A stretch of DNA of 11,023 nucleotides from Clostridia bacterium (GTDB lineage: Bacteria > Bacillota_A > Clostridia > Christensenellales > Borkfalkiaceae), in assembly GCA_017457015.1 (NCBI GenBank), contig JAFTIG010000022.1, positions 1-11,023 on the forward strand, written 5' to 3'. A model generated the notes under the pieces. It was not told the DNA's origin and did no database searches. It saw nothing but the letters and a program-made list of their open reading frames with translations. The stretch's first letter is position 1, and each line of letters opens with the position of its first letter. This document shows, one piece after another, positions 4,325 to 11,023 of this stretch. A program made the translations under genes and the position numbers.

Positions 4325-6496
4325 ATGTCAAGAAAAAGTAATTTTTTAACTATTATATTGCTTATGCTAACTTTAACGTTGGTTTTAGGTATTACCGCTT
4401 GTACACCACCGCACGAGCATTCGTTTGCAACCGCATGGGCGAACGACGCAAATTATCACTGGCACGCGGCAACTTGCGAACACGAAACGGAAATTGCAGA
4501 TAAAGCAGAGCATACTATGGACAACGGAAATTGTACTGTGTGCGGTTATAACGAGTGGGAATATGCCGTAGCAAATCTTAACGTAGGTTTATTTGATGCA
4601 AACATTAATTATCAGTATGAAATGATAGTGGGTGGTATAAAGGAAACCGAAATAAAATCTAATGCAAATTTATTTTATCTTTATGAGCCTTCAGGAGAAT
4701 ATGATTATGAATACTATGTAGAAAAGTGTGACGGCTATTATATTGGATATACGAAACAAGGCAGTGAGTGGAGTATGAACACTTGGGAAATAAGTGAAGA
4801 AGATTTGACTGGAGAAGAATCGTATTATTCTTTAAAAATATTTTACAATTTTCTAAACGGACTTGAAGCGGTTTATGATGCAGAAACGAAAACCTATATT
4901 GTGAATAATGTAGACGAATTTTTGCGTTGTACGATAGAGAATGGAAGAATAATTAAGATAGAAATGGGTGAAGGTGAAACCATATACAGTATTGTAAATA
5001 TAAAATACGGTGAAGACGCGGTGTTTGAAATCCCTAAAGAAATCAAGCACGAACATACTTTTAGTACGGAATGGACTAAAGATGAAAATTACCACTGGCG
5101 CGCTGCAACGTGTGAACACTATATAGAAGTAAAAGATAAAGCAGAACATACTTTAGACGGCGAAGTTTGTACCGCTTGCCGTTATGGCGAATGGGAAGTT
5201 GCCGTTGCAAATATGAAAGGGGGGTTATTTGATGAAAATTTAAACTGGTCGTATGAAGTGTATGATGGAGAAGATAAAGAAACCGAAATAAAATCTAATG
5301 CAAATTTATTTTATCTTTTTGTGGGTGATGCTGAAATATACATAGAGAAGCGTAACGACCATTATATTATGTATCAAAAGGATGATACAGGGGTATATCA
5401 TAGATTTATCAGTGCGGAACTTCTTGACGAACAGGTGGTATATGAACTATGGCGCTATTCCTTAAAATATAATTGGTACAACAAGTTAATCGGGCTTAAA
5501 GCGACTTACGATACAGAAACGGGCACTTATATAGGTACTTATAGTGGTGAAGATTATACTGAATCTAGTACATTTATTCGCTGTACGATAGATAATAGAA
5601 AAATCGTTAAAATAGAAGTCAGCAAACATGAAAGTTTACCAGTATCTAGTGTTATAACTTTTAAATACGGTGAGAACGCAGTGTTTGCATTACCTGAAGA
5701 ACATCAAAATCATGAATGTCAATTTTCTAGTGAATGGACGAGAAACGAATATTCTCACTGGTATGCTGCAACGTGTGAACACAATGAATCAAGCAAAGAT
5801 GTTGAGAGCCATACTTTTGATAGTGCAACTTGTACTATATGCGGTTTTTATTGTGAACATCAGTTTTCGTCAGAATGGTCAAAAGACGGTAGTTATCACT
5901 GGCATGCCGCAACGTGTGGACACGAAACGGAAATTGCAGATAAAGCAGGGCATACGCTGCAAGACGGGAAATGTACTGTTTGTAATATTAGCGAATGGGA
6001 AATTATTGTTGAACGCTTAAACGTAAGTTTGTTTGATGAGAATTTAAACTATTCGTATGAAGTGATTTTTGACGGCATAAAACGATTTGAAGTAAAATCA
6101 AATGCTAATTTGTTATATTTTTATGAGTATAATTTAGATAAAGGTGCTTTTGAACATTATGTAGAAAAGTGTGACGGTAATTATATTAGTTATGCGAAAG
6201 ATAGCAATGGTGCTTGGAATAATAATTCAAATGAAATGGAGATTAAGTATGACTTGGCTATGTTAGAGCCTATTTTATCTTTGAAAAATGAATATTATCG
6301 ACTAGACGGATATGAGGCAGTATACGATGCGGGAACAAAAACTTATATTATTAATACGAGGTATAACTTTATGAGTTGTACGGTTGAAAATGGTAGAATA
6401 ATTAAGATAGAAGTAGGTGAAACCGTATATGAGATTGTAAATATAAAATACGGTGAAGACGTTGCTATTGAATTGCCTAAGAACTTAAAAATCTAG
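4325..6496 (+). CDS. Large repeat lipoprotein with four Cys/His modules and three related beta-type domains
   Basis: The 723-residue protein starts with a Lys/Arg end, a hydrophobic stretch (about 7-25) and a lipobox ITAC with Cys26, so it should be an outer-face membrane lipoprotein. Four 43-45-residue modules follow the pattern W-x(6-7)-HWxAATCxH...HT...CTxC, at about 30-74, 242-286, 463-507 and 510-554. Their conserved Cys and His resemble a zinc-ribbon-like site. Three longer domains (about 77-236, 289-456, 557-717) share FDxNxNxxYE, KSNANLxYxY, YDAxTxTYI, CTxxNxxIxKIE and a closing IKYGExxxxxLP. The order is M-D-M-D-M-M-D, so one long domain is missing between modules 3 and 4. Such YHWHAATCEH proteins are common in gut Clostridia, but I know of no proven function. 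The gene looks more AT-rich than its neighbours. The PAP2 gene follows 30 nt later. Confidence 0.93.
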   Translation: MSRKSNFLTIILLMLTLTLVLGITACTPPHEHSFATAWANDANYHWHAATCEHETEIADKAEHTMDNGNCTVCGYNEWEYAVANLNVGLFDANINYQYEMIVGGIKETEIKSNANLFYLYEPSGEYDYEYYVEKCDGYYIGYTKQGSEWSMNTWEISEEDLTGEESYYSLKIFYNFLNGLEAVYDAETKTYIVNNVDEFLRCTIENGRIIKIEMGEGETIYSIVNIKYGEDAVFEIPKEIKHEHTFSTEWTKDENYHWRAATCEHYIEVKDKAEHTLDGEVCTACRYGEWEVAVANMKGGLFDENLNWSYEVYDGEDKETEIKSNANLFYLFVGDAEIYIEKRNDHYIMYQKDDTGVYHRFISAELLDEQVVYELWRYSLKYNWYNKLIGLKATYDTETGTYIGTYSGEDYTESSTFIRCTIDNRKIVKIEVSKHESLPVSSVITFKYGENAVFALPEEHQNHECQFSSEWTRNEYSHWYAATCEHNESSKDVESHTFDSATCTICGFYCEHQFSSEWSKDGSYHWHAATCGHETEIADKAGHTLQDGKCTVCNISEWEIIVERLNVSLFDENLNYSYEVIFDGIKRFEVKSNANLLYFYEYNLDKGAFEHYVEKCDGNYISYAKDSNGAWNNNSNEMEIKYDLAMLEPILSLKNEYYRLDGYEAVYDAGTKTYIINTRYNFMSCTVENGRIIKIEVGETVYEIVNIKYGEDVAIELPKNLKI
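4480..4508 (+). repeat. 29-bp exact repeat in Cys/His module 1, copy 1
   Basis: This stretch in the first Cys/His module is identical at the DNA level to 5920-5948 in the fourth module, 1440 bp away. It encodes the HETEIADKA part of the module. Identity through synonymous positions suggests recent duplication or gene conversion between modules 1 and 4. Confidence 0.9.
4643..4682 (+). repeat. 40-bp exact repeat in long domain 1, copy 1
   Basis: Forty bases encoding ETEIKSNANLFYL are identical at 4643-4682 and 5279-5318, offset 636 bp, although the surrounding domains have diverged strongly in protein sequence. Exact third-position identity in such a context points to recent local conversion or strong selection on this patch. 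Confidence 0.92.
5279..5318 (+). repeat. 40-bp exact repeat in long domain 2, copy 2
   Basis: This is the second copy of the 4643-4682 repeat. The corresponding part of domain 3 (about 6089-6120) keeps the related protein sequence KSNANLLYF but uses different codons. Confidence 0.92.
5920..5948 (+). repeat. 29-bp exact repeat in Cys/His module 4, copy 2
   Basis: This is the second copy of the 4480-4508 repeat. The next base differs (G here, A in copy 1), changing Glu to Gly in the following codon. Confidence 0.9.
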
Positions 6497-6526
6497 TGTA
6501 AAGATATATAAAACAAAGGAGAAAAT

Positions 6527-7183
6527 ATGGTTGAATTTTTAAACACTACTTTTTCCGCTTTTGACGGTGGAATGTTTAAGGCAATGAATAATTTAGCGGA
6601 ATCGGCAGGTTCTATATTTACGCCTTTATTTAAAATTATAATGTTGATAGGTGAAAAAGGTTTAATTTTCTTTGCGGTGGCAATAGTTTTAATGCTATTT
6701 GCTAAAACAAGAAAATTAGGGATATGTATTTTTGGTGCTGTTGCGTGCGGGGCATTTTTAACGAACTTAATATTAAAAGATATAATTGCCCGTCCACGCC
6801 CGTTTGAAGAAAGTTTGGAATTTGCAGAGTTTTGGAAGTTCGTTGGGAGTCCTGAAGAAGACGGATATTCTTTTCCGTCAGGACATATGACGGCTATAAC
6901 GGCGGCAATGACAGCGTTATTTATTCTATGCAATAAAAAATGGAGTTGGGTTGGTTTTATAGGAGTGCTACTTATGGGCATTTCAAGAATTTACTTGATA
7001 GCGCATTACGCGACTGACGTAATAGCCGGAATTATAGTTGGCGCGGTATCGGGAGTAATAGCGTTCTTTATTACCAAGTTAATTTATACCTTATTAAATA
7101 AATATTCGGATAAGAAATTTTGCGAGTTTTGTTTAAATTGGAGTTTGTTTGAAAAGCAAGAAGAAACCGATTCAGTTGAATAA
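6527..7183 (+). CDS. PAP2-family membrane phosphatase
   Basis: The 218-residue integral membrane protein has the complete lipid-phosphatase signature. Motif 1 is Lys84-x6-Arg91-Pro92 (KDIIARPRP), motif 2 is PSGH at 117-120, and motif 3 is Ser153-Arg154-x5-His160-x3-Asp164 (SRIYLIAHYATD). His120 and His160 would be the acid/base and nucleophile. Hydrophobic segments lie at about 37-59, 64-83, 123-135, 141-160 and 165-190. Family members remove phosphate from undecaprenyl pyrophosphate, phosphatidylglycerol phosphate or phosphatidate at the outer face of the membrane; the substrate cannot be read from sequence. AAAGGAG (6515-6521) gives the start. It lies 30 nt behind the lipoprotein gene with no terminator, so both should be under the XRE-controlled promoter. 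This suggests an envelope task. Confidence 0.94.
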   Translation: MVEFLNTTFSAFDGGMFKAMNNLAESAGSIFTPLFKIIMLIGEKGLIFFAVAIVLMLFAKTRKLGICIFGAVACGAFLTNLILKDIIARPRPFEESLEFAEFWKFVGSPEEDGYSFPSGHMTAITAAMTALFILCNKKWSWVGFIGVLLMGISRIYLIAHYATDVIAGIIVGAVSGVIAFFITKLIYTLLNKYSDKKFCEFCLNWSLFEKQEETDSVE

Positions 7184-7195
7184 CTTAAAAAGTGA

Positions 7196-7228
7196 AGCCG
7201 TGAGTTGATGCTCACGGCTGTTTCTTTT
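7196..7228. terminator. Bidirectional terminator between the PAP2 gene and ispDF
   Basis: AGCCGTGAG (7196-7204) and CTCACGGCT (7211-7219) form a perfect 9-bp GC-rich stem over a TTGATG loop. TTTCTTTT follows on the plus strand, and on the minus strand the stem is followed by TCACTTTTT. It serves both converging genes. Confidence 0.92.
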
Positions 7229-7236
7229 GCTTAAGT

Positions 7237-8349
7237 TTATTCATTTATTAAAACGGCGGTGGCGTGAACGCAAATGCCTTCTTCTCTACCAACGAAACCC
7301 AAGCCTTCAAGCGTAGTTGCGCCTATACCTACGCGCGACGCGTGTAAGTTTAAGGCGTTTGATAAATTTTCCGTTATAGTTGGGACGTATTTTAGTAGTT
7401 TTGGTTTTTCTGCCATTATGGTAGCCGAAACACTACTTACTTTATATCCCTTTTCTTTTATCATAGAAAGGACGGTTTCTAGTAGTTTCATACTGTCGGC
7501 GTCTTTATATTTGGGATCTTTGTCGCTAAAGTGGTATCCTATATCTCTCATAGCGAGAGCCGAGAGTATTGCGTCCATTATTGCGTGCGTTAGGACGTCC
7601 GCGTCAGAGTGCCCTAATAATCCTTTATCGTGTGGAATAACTACGCCACCTAAAATAAGTTTTCTATTTTCAACGAGTTTATGACAGTCGAATCCCGTGC
7701 CAAAACGGCAATCGCTATCTATGCGGTTAAAGTCTTCGGGGTAGGTGAGTTTTACGTTTTGTGCGTCGCTATTAAAAACGTGCAAGTCGCCGATAAACTC
7801 TTTATAGACTTCTCCGTCGTCGTTAAAAGATTTTTTACTCGCGTGCGCATACGCGCGTTTTATAAGTTCAGTTTTAAAGCCTTGCGGTGTATGTACCGAG
7901 AATACGTCGTCTTTACCTAGATATTTGGAAACGATACCGCTCTTAACTTTAACAGCCGTGTTGGGGGACGGTAGAACGGGGATAGCACCGCCGAATTTAA
8001 CCGCTCCGTCTATACAGTCTTTTATAATCTTTGCGGTAACAAAGGGACGCGCGCCGTCGTGGATAAGAACGATATCTCCAGTGACTAAAGACAGTGCGTT
8101 CTTAACTGAATCCGTTCGGGTAAGTCCACCGAGCACTATTTTTACGTCGCTGTCAACGATTGTTTTAATTTCCGCAACGTCGCATTCTGATGCCGAAATT
8201 ATATATTCGTCGATAAGGCCGCTATTCTTAAAGGCAAGGTAGGTTTCTTTAAGGACGGTCGTTCCGTTTATGGTAACGAGCAATTTGTTTTTGTCAAAGC
8301 CTGCGCGAGTGCCTTTGCCTGCGCAAGCGAGAATTAAAGTAACTTTCAT
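7237..8349 (-). CDS. ispDF: Bifunctional IspD-IspF (MEP cytidylyltransferase / MEcPP synthase)
   Basis: This 370-residue fusion carries two non-consecutive steps of the methylerythritol phosphate pathway, giving isopentenyl diphosphate for undecaprenyl and other isoprenoids. The N-terminal IspD part (1-212) has LILACAGKGTRAG with Lys20/Lys22 nearby (nucleotide binding), GGLTRTDSV (74-82), IHDGARPFV (96-104), HTPQGF (153-158) and a DDGE stretch at 177-180. The C-terminal IspF part (215-370) has GTGFDCH with metal ligands Asp221 and His223, GHSDADVLTHAIMDA (246-260) with His255 as the third ligand, and GLGFVGREEGI (349-359). Both halves look active. Most Firmicutes keep the two genes separate; the fusion is best known from Alpha- and Epsilonproteobacteria. 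The ribosome site is weak (GGTGA very close to the ATG). It is probably cotranscribed with rqcP 93 nt upstream. Confidence 0.96.
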   Translation of the reverse strand: MKVTLILACAGKGTRAGFDKNKLLVTINGTTVLKETYLAFKNSGLIDEYIISASECDVAEIKTIVDSDVKIVLGGLTRTDSVKNALSLVTGDIVLIHDGARPFVTAKIIKDCIDGAVKFGGAIPVLPSPNTAVKVKSGIVSKYLGKDDVFSVHTPQGFKTELIKRAYAHASKKSFNDDGEVYKEFIGDLHVFNSDAQNVKLTYPEDFNRIDSDCRFGTGFDCHKLVENRKLILGGVVIPHDKGLLGHSDADVLTHAIMDAILSALAMRDIGYHFSDKDPKYKDADSMKLLETVLSMIKEKGYKVSSVSATIMAEKPKLLKYVPTITENLSNALNLHASRVGIGATTLEGLGFVGREEGICVHATAVLINE

Positions 8350-8442
8350 AGTTCACCGTGCGCCTAAACGGTAAATAAACAGTTTAGACTAATAATAGTT
8401 AAAATTAATATGAATAGGGGATAGTTTGCGTCGATACGAGAA

Positions 8443-8688
8443 TTAATCGGTAATGATACGATAGAGTTTATCAGCGTCTTCTTTTCTAACGGTTTCTTTA
8501 ATTTGCAATATCTCAAACTTGACTGCACCGCTGTTAAAACCTATTTCCACAACGTCGCCTTCTTTCACTCTGCAAGACGGCTTGACTAAGCGACCGTTAA
8601 CGCTAACTCTTCCGCCGTCACACGCTTCGTTTGCAATACTTCTTCTTTTTAGCAGTCTTGAAACTTTCAAAAACTTGTCTATTCTCAT
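8443..8688 (-). CDS. rqcP: S4-domain RNA-binding protein RqcP (YabO-like)
   Basis: At 81 residues this is a stand-alone S4 domain. It starts MRIDKFLKVSRLLKRR and continues EACDGGRVSVNGRLVKPS (21-38), close to the B. subtilis YabO/RqcP pattern. RqcP works with RqcH on obstructed 50S subunits, helping add C-terminal alanine tails to stalled nascent chains; it contacts 23S rRNA and peptidyl-tRNA. The basic patch (Lys5, Lys8, Arg11, Lys14, Arg15, Arg16) fits RNA binding. The ribosome site is only a GGGG about 10 nt upstream. It is divergent from rpoB and lies ahead of ispDF on the same strand, likely as one operon. The E. coli Hsp15 relative is longer, so RqcP is preferred. Confidence 0.93.
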   Translation of the reverse strand: MRIDKFLKVSRLLKRRSIANEACDGGRVSVNGRLVKPSCRVKEGDVVEIGFNSGAVKFEILQIKETVRKEDADKLYRIITD

Positions 8689-8770
8689 AAAAAAATAACC
8701 CCGTGTATATAACTTTTAAAGTCGAAAAAAGACGAAAATCAAAAAAAATTTAAATAGAGCCGTAAATTAC

Positions 8771-8799
8771 TTGACAATCTTGACAAAGTACGGTAATAT
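8771..8799 (+). promoter_or_regulatory. rpoB promoter P1
   Basis: TTGACA (8771-8776) and TAATAT (8794-8799) are 17 nt apart. It is a strong sigma-A type promoter with a predicted start near 8806. Confidence 0.82.
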
Positions 8800-8807
8800 T
8801 ATAAAAT
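8780..8807 (+). promoter_or_regulatory. rpoB promoter P2, overlapping P1
   Basis: A second perfect TTGACA (8780-8785) with TAAAAT (8802-8807), 16 nt apart, sits nine bases downstream of P1 in a local direct repeat. The two cannot be occupied at once, and predicted starts differ by about one helical turn. Confidence 0.7.
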
Positions 8808-8870
8808 GCATTATGATAGGTTAATATCGAGTTTTATCGCCATTTTCAAAAAAATCGGTTAAAAAATAAC

Positions 8871-8889
8871 GGTTTTTCATAGAAAAACT
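8871..8889 (+). other. Hairpin in the rpoB leader
   Basis: GTTTTTC (8872-8878) and GAAAAAC (8882-8888) pair perfectly over an ATA loop, with an outer G-U pair. No U-tract follows on the plus strand, so it is not a terminator. It may be an mRNA stability or regulatory element. Confidence 0.45.
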
Positions 8890-8922
8890 CTTAAAACTCA
8901 TAGCGGTATTAACTTTTCCGTC

Positions 8923-8962
8923 AAGGTTTATTATACAACAAAAATATCGTTTTGTAAACCTT
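8923..8962 (+). other. Bulged stem-loop upstream of the rpoB ribosome site
   Basis: AAGGTTT (8923-8929) pairs with AAACCTT (8956-8962), and inside it ACAAAA (8938-8943) pairs with TTTTGT (8950-8955). This gives a 13-bp stem with an 8-nt bulge on the 5' side. It ends 25 nt before the AAGGAG at 8988-8993. It is a candidate for control of rpoB translation or mRNA decay; I recognise no known motif. Confidence 0.5.
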
Positions 8963-9002
8963 AGCGGATAAAAATTTAAATTTTTTTAAGGAGTGTGTTT
9001 CG

Positions 9003-11023
9003 ATGACACGTATTTTACCCGAAATCGAATGTGGCAAGGTCAAAAGAAGAACTTTTAGCAAAATCAAAGAAGCTATCGAACTTCCTTATCTTGTCAAGAT
9101 TCAGAAAGACTCCTACGACGCCTTTATTAAAGACGGCATAGGCGAAGTCCTTGAAGACTTCTCACCCATCACCGACTATTCGGATCACTTTGAAATGTAC
9201 TTTTTGGACTATACCCTAGAAGGTAAGCCCAAGTACGACGAAAAAGAGTGTAGGGATAGGGACGCTACTTTTGCGCTTCCGCTCCGCGTTAAGGTAAGGC
9301 TCGTAAATAAAGTTACAGAAGAAGTTATCGACCAAGAAGTTTTCATGGGCGATTTCCCGCTTATGACCGATAACGGTTCATTCATCATCAACGGTGCGGA
9401 AAGAGTTATCGTTTCCCAACTCGTTCGTTCTCCCGGCGTTTATAATATCTCGGAAATGGACAAGTCTGGTAAGCGTCTTTTTGATACGACCGTAATCCCT
9501 TCAAGGGGTGCGTGGTTGGAATTTGAACAAGATTCCCAAAACGTTCTCTGGGTACACGTTGACAGAACGAGAAAGTTAACTGCAACCGTTCTTCTCCGTG
9601 CGCTCGGCTTTGGTAGTGACGACGCGTTAAATACACTTTTCGGCGGTAACAAGATGATTGCGGATACTGCTGAAAAAGATACGTCGAAATCTGAAGCTGA
9701 CGGCTTAATCGAACTTTACCGTCGTCTTCGCCCCGGTGAAATCCCGACTGAAGAAGCGGTTAAACAACATCTTAAGAACCTTTTCTTTGATGCGAGAAGG
9801 TACGATTTAGCGCGCGTTGGCAGATATAAATTCAACAAGCGTTTAAGACTCGGCGCAAGAATTGCAGGCTTAACTTCTGCTGAAGACGTAATAAGTCCCG
9901 ACGGTGAAATTCTTGCAACTGCAGGTCAGATTCTTACCAAAGGTCAGGCAGAAGCAATTCAAGACGCAGGTATCAACGAGTTCGTTGCAGATATCAACGG
10001 TGAAAAGCACAAGATTATCGCAAACAACGTCGTAAATTATAAGGAAGTAACGGGTATTGATCCTAACGTATTCGGTCTTTTGAAGTACGTTTATTATCCC
10101 ACGCTTGAATTTAGTAAGACCGTTTACGCTTGCGCTAAAGAAAACGGAATTGAAGGTGCTGCAGAAATCTTAAAGAAAGAAATCAACGATCTTTTCTACC
10201 TTGAAGATAGAAGTCATCTCGGTGACGAAGCAAAACCTGAAGATAAGAAGAACGACGAAAAGGCAAAGGAAACGAGAATTAAATTCGTTAACGCTTGCGT
10301 TGCTTATTACGACCTTATCGAAGCGGGTTTGCCTGAAAAACTCGACGCGGAAACTAGAAAGTCCGTTCGTCCGCTCATTGAAAAATTAAACCATAAACAC
10401 ATTACGGTAGACGATATCGTCGCAGCAGTGTCGGTTAACCTGGACTTGGCGTTCGATATCAACACCGTTGACAATATCGACCACTTGGGCAACCGTCGCG
10501 TTCGTTCGGTTGGCGAACTTTTACAGAACCAGTTCCGTATCGGTATCGCAAGACTTGAAAGAGTTATCAAAGAAAGAATGCAGACGCAAGATCCTAAAGA
10601 CGTTTCTCCGCAAGGACTTATCAACGTTCGTCCGGTAAGTTCGGCTATTAAAGAGTTCTTTGGCTCGTCGCAACTTTCGCAGTTTATGGACCAAACCAAC
10701 CCGATTGCAGAACTTACGCACAAGAGAAAACTCTCCGCGTTAGGTCCAGGCGGTCTTAATCGTGACCGTGCAACCTTTGAAGTGCGTGACGTTCACCACT
10801 CACACTACGGCAGAATGTGTCCGATAGAAACGCCTGAAGGTCAAAATATCGGTCTTATATCTTCACTCGCAGCGTTTGCAAAAGTAAACGAATTCGGCTT
10901 TATCGAATCGCCTTACAGAAAGGTAGAACATCTCGTTAAAGAAGACGGCACTATCGAAACGGTAGTTACCGAGCACGTTGATTATCTCACCGCAGACGAA
11001 GAAGATAATTATATCGTTGCACA
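9003..11023 (+). CDS. rpoB: RNA polymerase beta subunit, N-terminal 673 residues, cut by window edge
   Basis: This is the catalytic beta subunit of RNA polymerase. The reading frame runs open from the ATG at 9003, placed by AAGGAG (8988-8993). Visible landmarks are [77 protein letters not shown] and the rifampicin pocket [15 protein letters not shown] (from residue 553). The His equivalent to E. coli 526 is His573, against 482 in B. subtilis. The extra length is mainly an insertion at about 356-465, which contains a charged stretch [18 protein letters not shown]. In the pocket the sequence is [12 protein letters not shown], with Lys576 in place of the nearly universal Arg (E. coli R529). Unlike in most Firmicutes, rplJ-rplL do not lie directly upstream. 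The C-terminal half is outside the window. Confidence 0.98.
   Translation, partial: MTRILPEIECGKVKRRTFSKIKEAIELPYLVKIQKDSYDAFIKDGIGEVLEDFSPITDYSDHFEMYFLDYTLEGKPKYDEKECRDRDATFALPLRVKVRLVNKVTEEVIDQEVFMGDFPLMTDNGSFIINGAERVIVSQLVRSPGVYNISEMDKSGKRLFDTTVIPSRGAWLEFEQDSQNVLWVHVDRTRKLTATVLLRALGFGSDDALNTLFGGNKMIADTAEKDTSKSEADGLIELYRRLRPGEIPTEEAVKQHLKNLFFDARRYDLARVGRYKFNKRLRLGARIAGLTSAEDVISPDGEILATAGQILTKGQAEAIQDAGINEFVADINGEKHKIIANNVVNYKEVTGIDPNVFGLLKYVYYPTLEFSKTVYACAKENGIEGAAEILKKEINDLFYLEDRSHLGDEAKPEDKKNDEKAKETRIKFVNACVAYYDLIEAGLPEKLDAETRKSVRPLIEKLNHKHITVDDIVAAVSVNLDLAFDINTVDNIDHLGNRRVRSVGELLQNQFRIGIARLERVIKERMQTQDPKDVSPQGLINVRPVSSAIKEFFGSSQLSQFMDQTNPIAELTHKRKLSALGPGGLNRDRATFEVRDVHHSHYGRMCPIETPEGQNIGLISSLAAFAKVNEFGFIESPYRKVEHLVKEDGTIETVVTEHVDYLTADEEDNYIVA

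Larger units (their letters stand above)
8689..9002. other. 314-bp divergent intergenic region between rqcP and rpoB
   Basis: This very AT-rich stretch holds the rqcP upstream region, the tandem rpoB promoters, and an rpoB leader of about 190 nt with at least two hairpins. I see no open reading frame worth calling and no tRNA. For rqcP the minus strand has TTGTCA at 8777-8772 followed 15 nt later by TATTTA, a weak possible promoter back-to-back with that of rpoB. Confidence 0.7.

Noticed and set aside
4412..5986. Possible CRISPR array or simple tandem repeat
   Set aside because: The repeats are protein modules at irregular spacing inside one open frame, not short identical repeats with unique spacers.
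5670..6020. A 116-codon frame overlapping the lipoprotein gene
   Set aside because: It is an alternate frame across the Cys/His modules. The main frame keeps the repeated pattern without a break, so there is no frameshift.
6493..6981. A 162-codon minus-strand frame opposite the PAP2 gene
   Set aside because: The plus strand carries all three phosphatase motifs and a good ribosome site; the opposite frame shows nothing recognisable.
3991..7183. Integrated mobile element
   Set aside because: There is no integrase, transposase, terminal inverted repeat or tRNA attachment site; the accessory look rests only on composition and context.
7274..8242. Three plus-strand frames opposite ispDF
   Set aside because: They are serine/threonine-rich shadow translations of a conserved enzyme.
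8350..8442. Hairpin CTAAAC/GTTTAG between ispDF and rqcP as a terminator
   Set aside because: The stem is only 6 bp and AT-rich, and no U-tract follows on the minus strand, so the two genes are taken as one operon.
10307..10723. A 138-codon minus-strand frame inside rpoB
   Set aside because: It lies opposite highly conserved RpoB sequence, including the rifampicin pocket.

Overview
The window looks like chromosomal DNA of an uncultured low-to-moderate-GC Firmicute of the Clostridia type, possibly related to Christensenellales. The grounds are a clostridial-style pta-ackA acetate module, a tmcAL (ylbM) gene beside it, a DUF177-rpmF pair, a Firmicute-type RqcP, strong AAGGAG ribosome sites, and a surface lipoprotein with the YHWHAATCEH repeats common in gut Clostridia. 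The order-level placement is a guess.

Layout. Positions 1-650 (minus) hold the N-terminal part of tmcAL, an acetate-dependent tRNA acetylation enzyme. It is divergent from pta (803-1837) and ackA (1877-3070), which make acetate and ATP from acetyl-CoA. The 152-bp gap between them carries a cluster of TTGTnAAAT half-sites resembling Rex redox-repressor half-operators. A textbook promoter (TTGACA-17-TATACT) then drives a DUF177/YceD gene and rpmF (ribosomal protein bL32). A run of four stem-loops, at least two of them terminator-like, closes this block.

Positions 3991-7183 form a small accessory-looking unit. A 71-residue XRE/Cro-type repressor (minus) faces a 723-residue repeat lipoprotein and a PAP2-family membrane phosphatase (plus). 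Their shared 118-bp intergenic region has two copies of TACATCATAAAATG spaced 22 bp. The second is a perfect 19-bp palindrome that fills the spacer of the lipoprotein promoter. The unit sits where many Firmicutes continue from rpmF into plsX and fatty acid genes. A bidirectional terminator ends it. This is the best candidate in the window for an undescribed system: a repressor-controlled envelope operon.

Beyond that, on the minus strand, lie rqcP (ribosome rescue) and a fused ispDF (two steps of the MEP isoprenoid pathway). Divergent from rqcP, rpoB starts at 9003 and runs off the window. It has its own tandem overlapping promoters and a leader of about 190 nt, without rplJ-rplL directly upstream. 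The RpoB fragment has an insertion of about 110 residues in its N-terminal half. It also has Lys at the position equivalent to E. coli R529 and C. difficile R505, where the same Arg-to-Lys change is a known rifamycin-resistance substitution.
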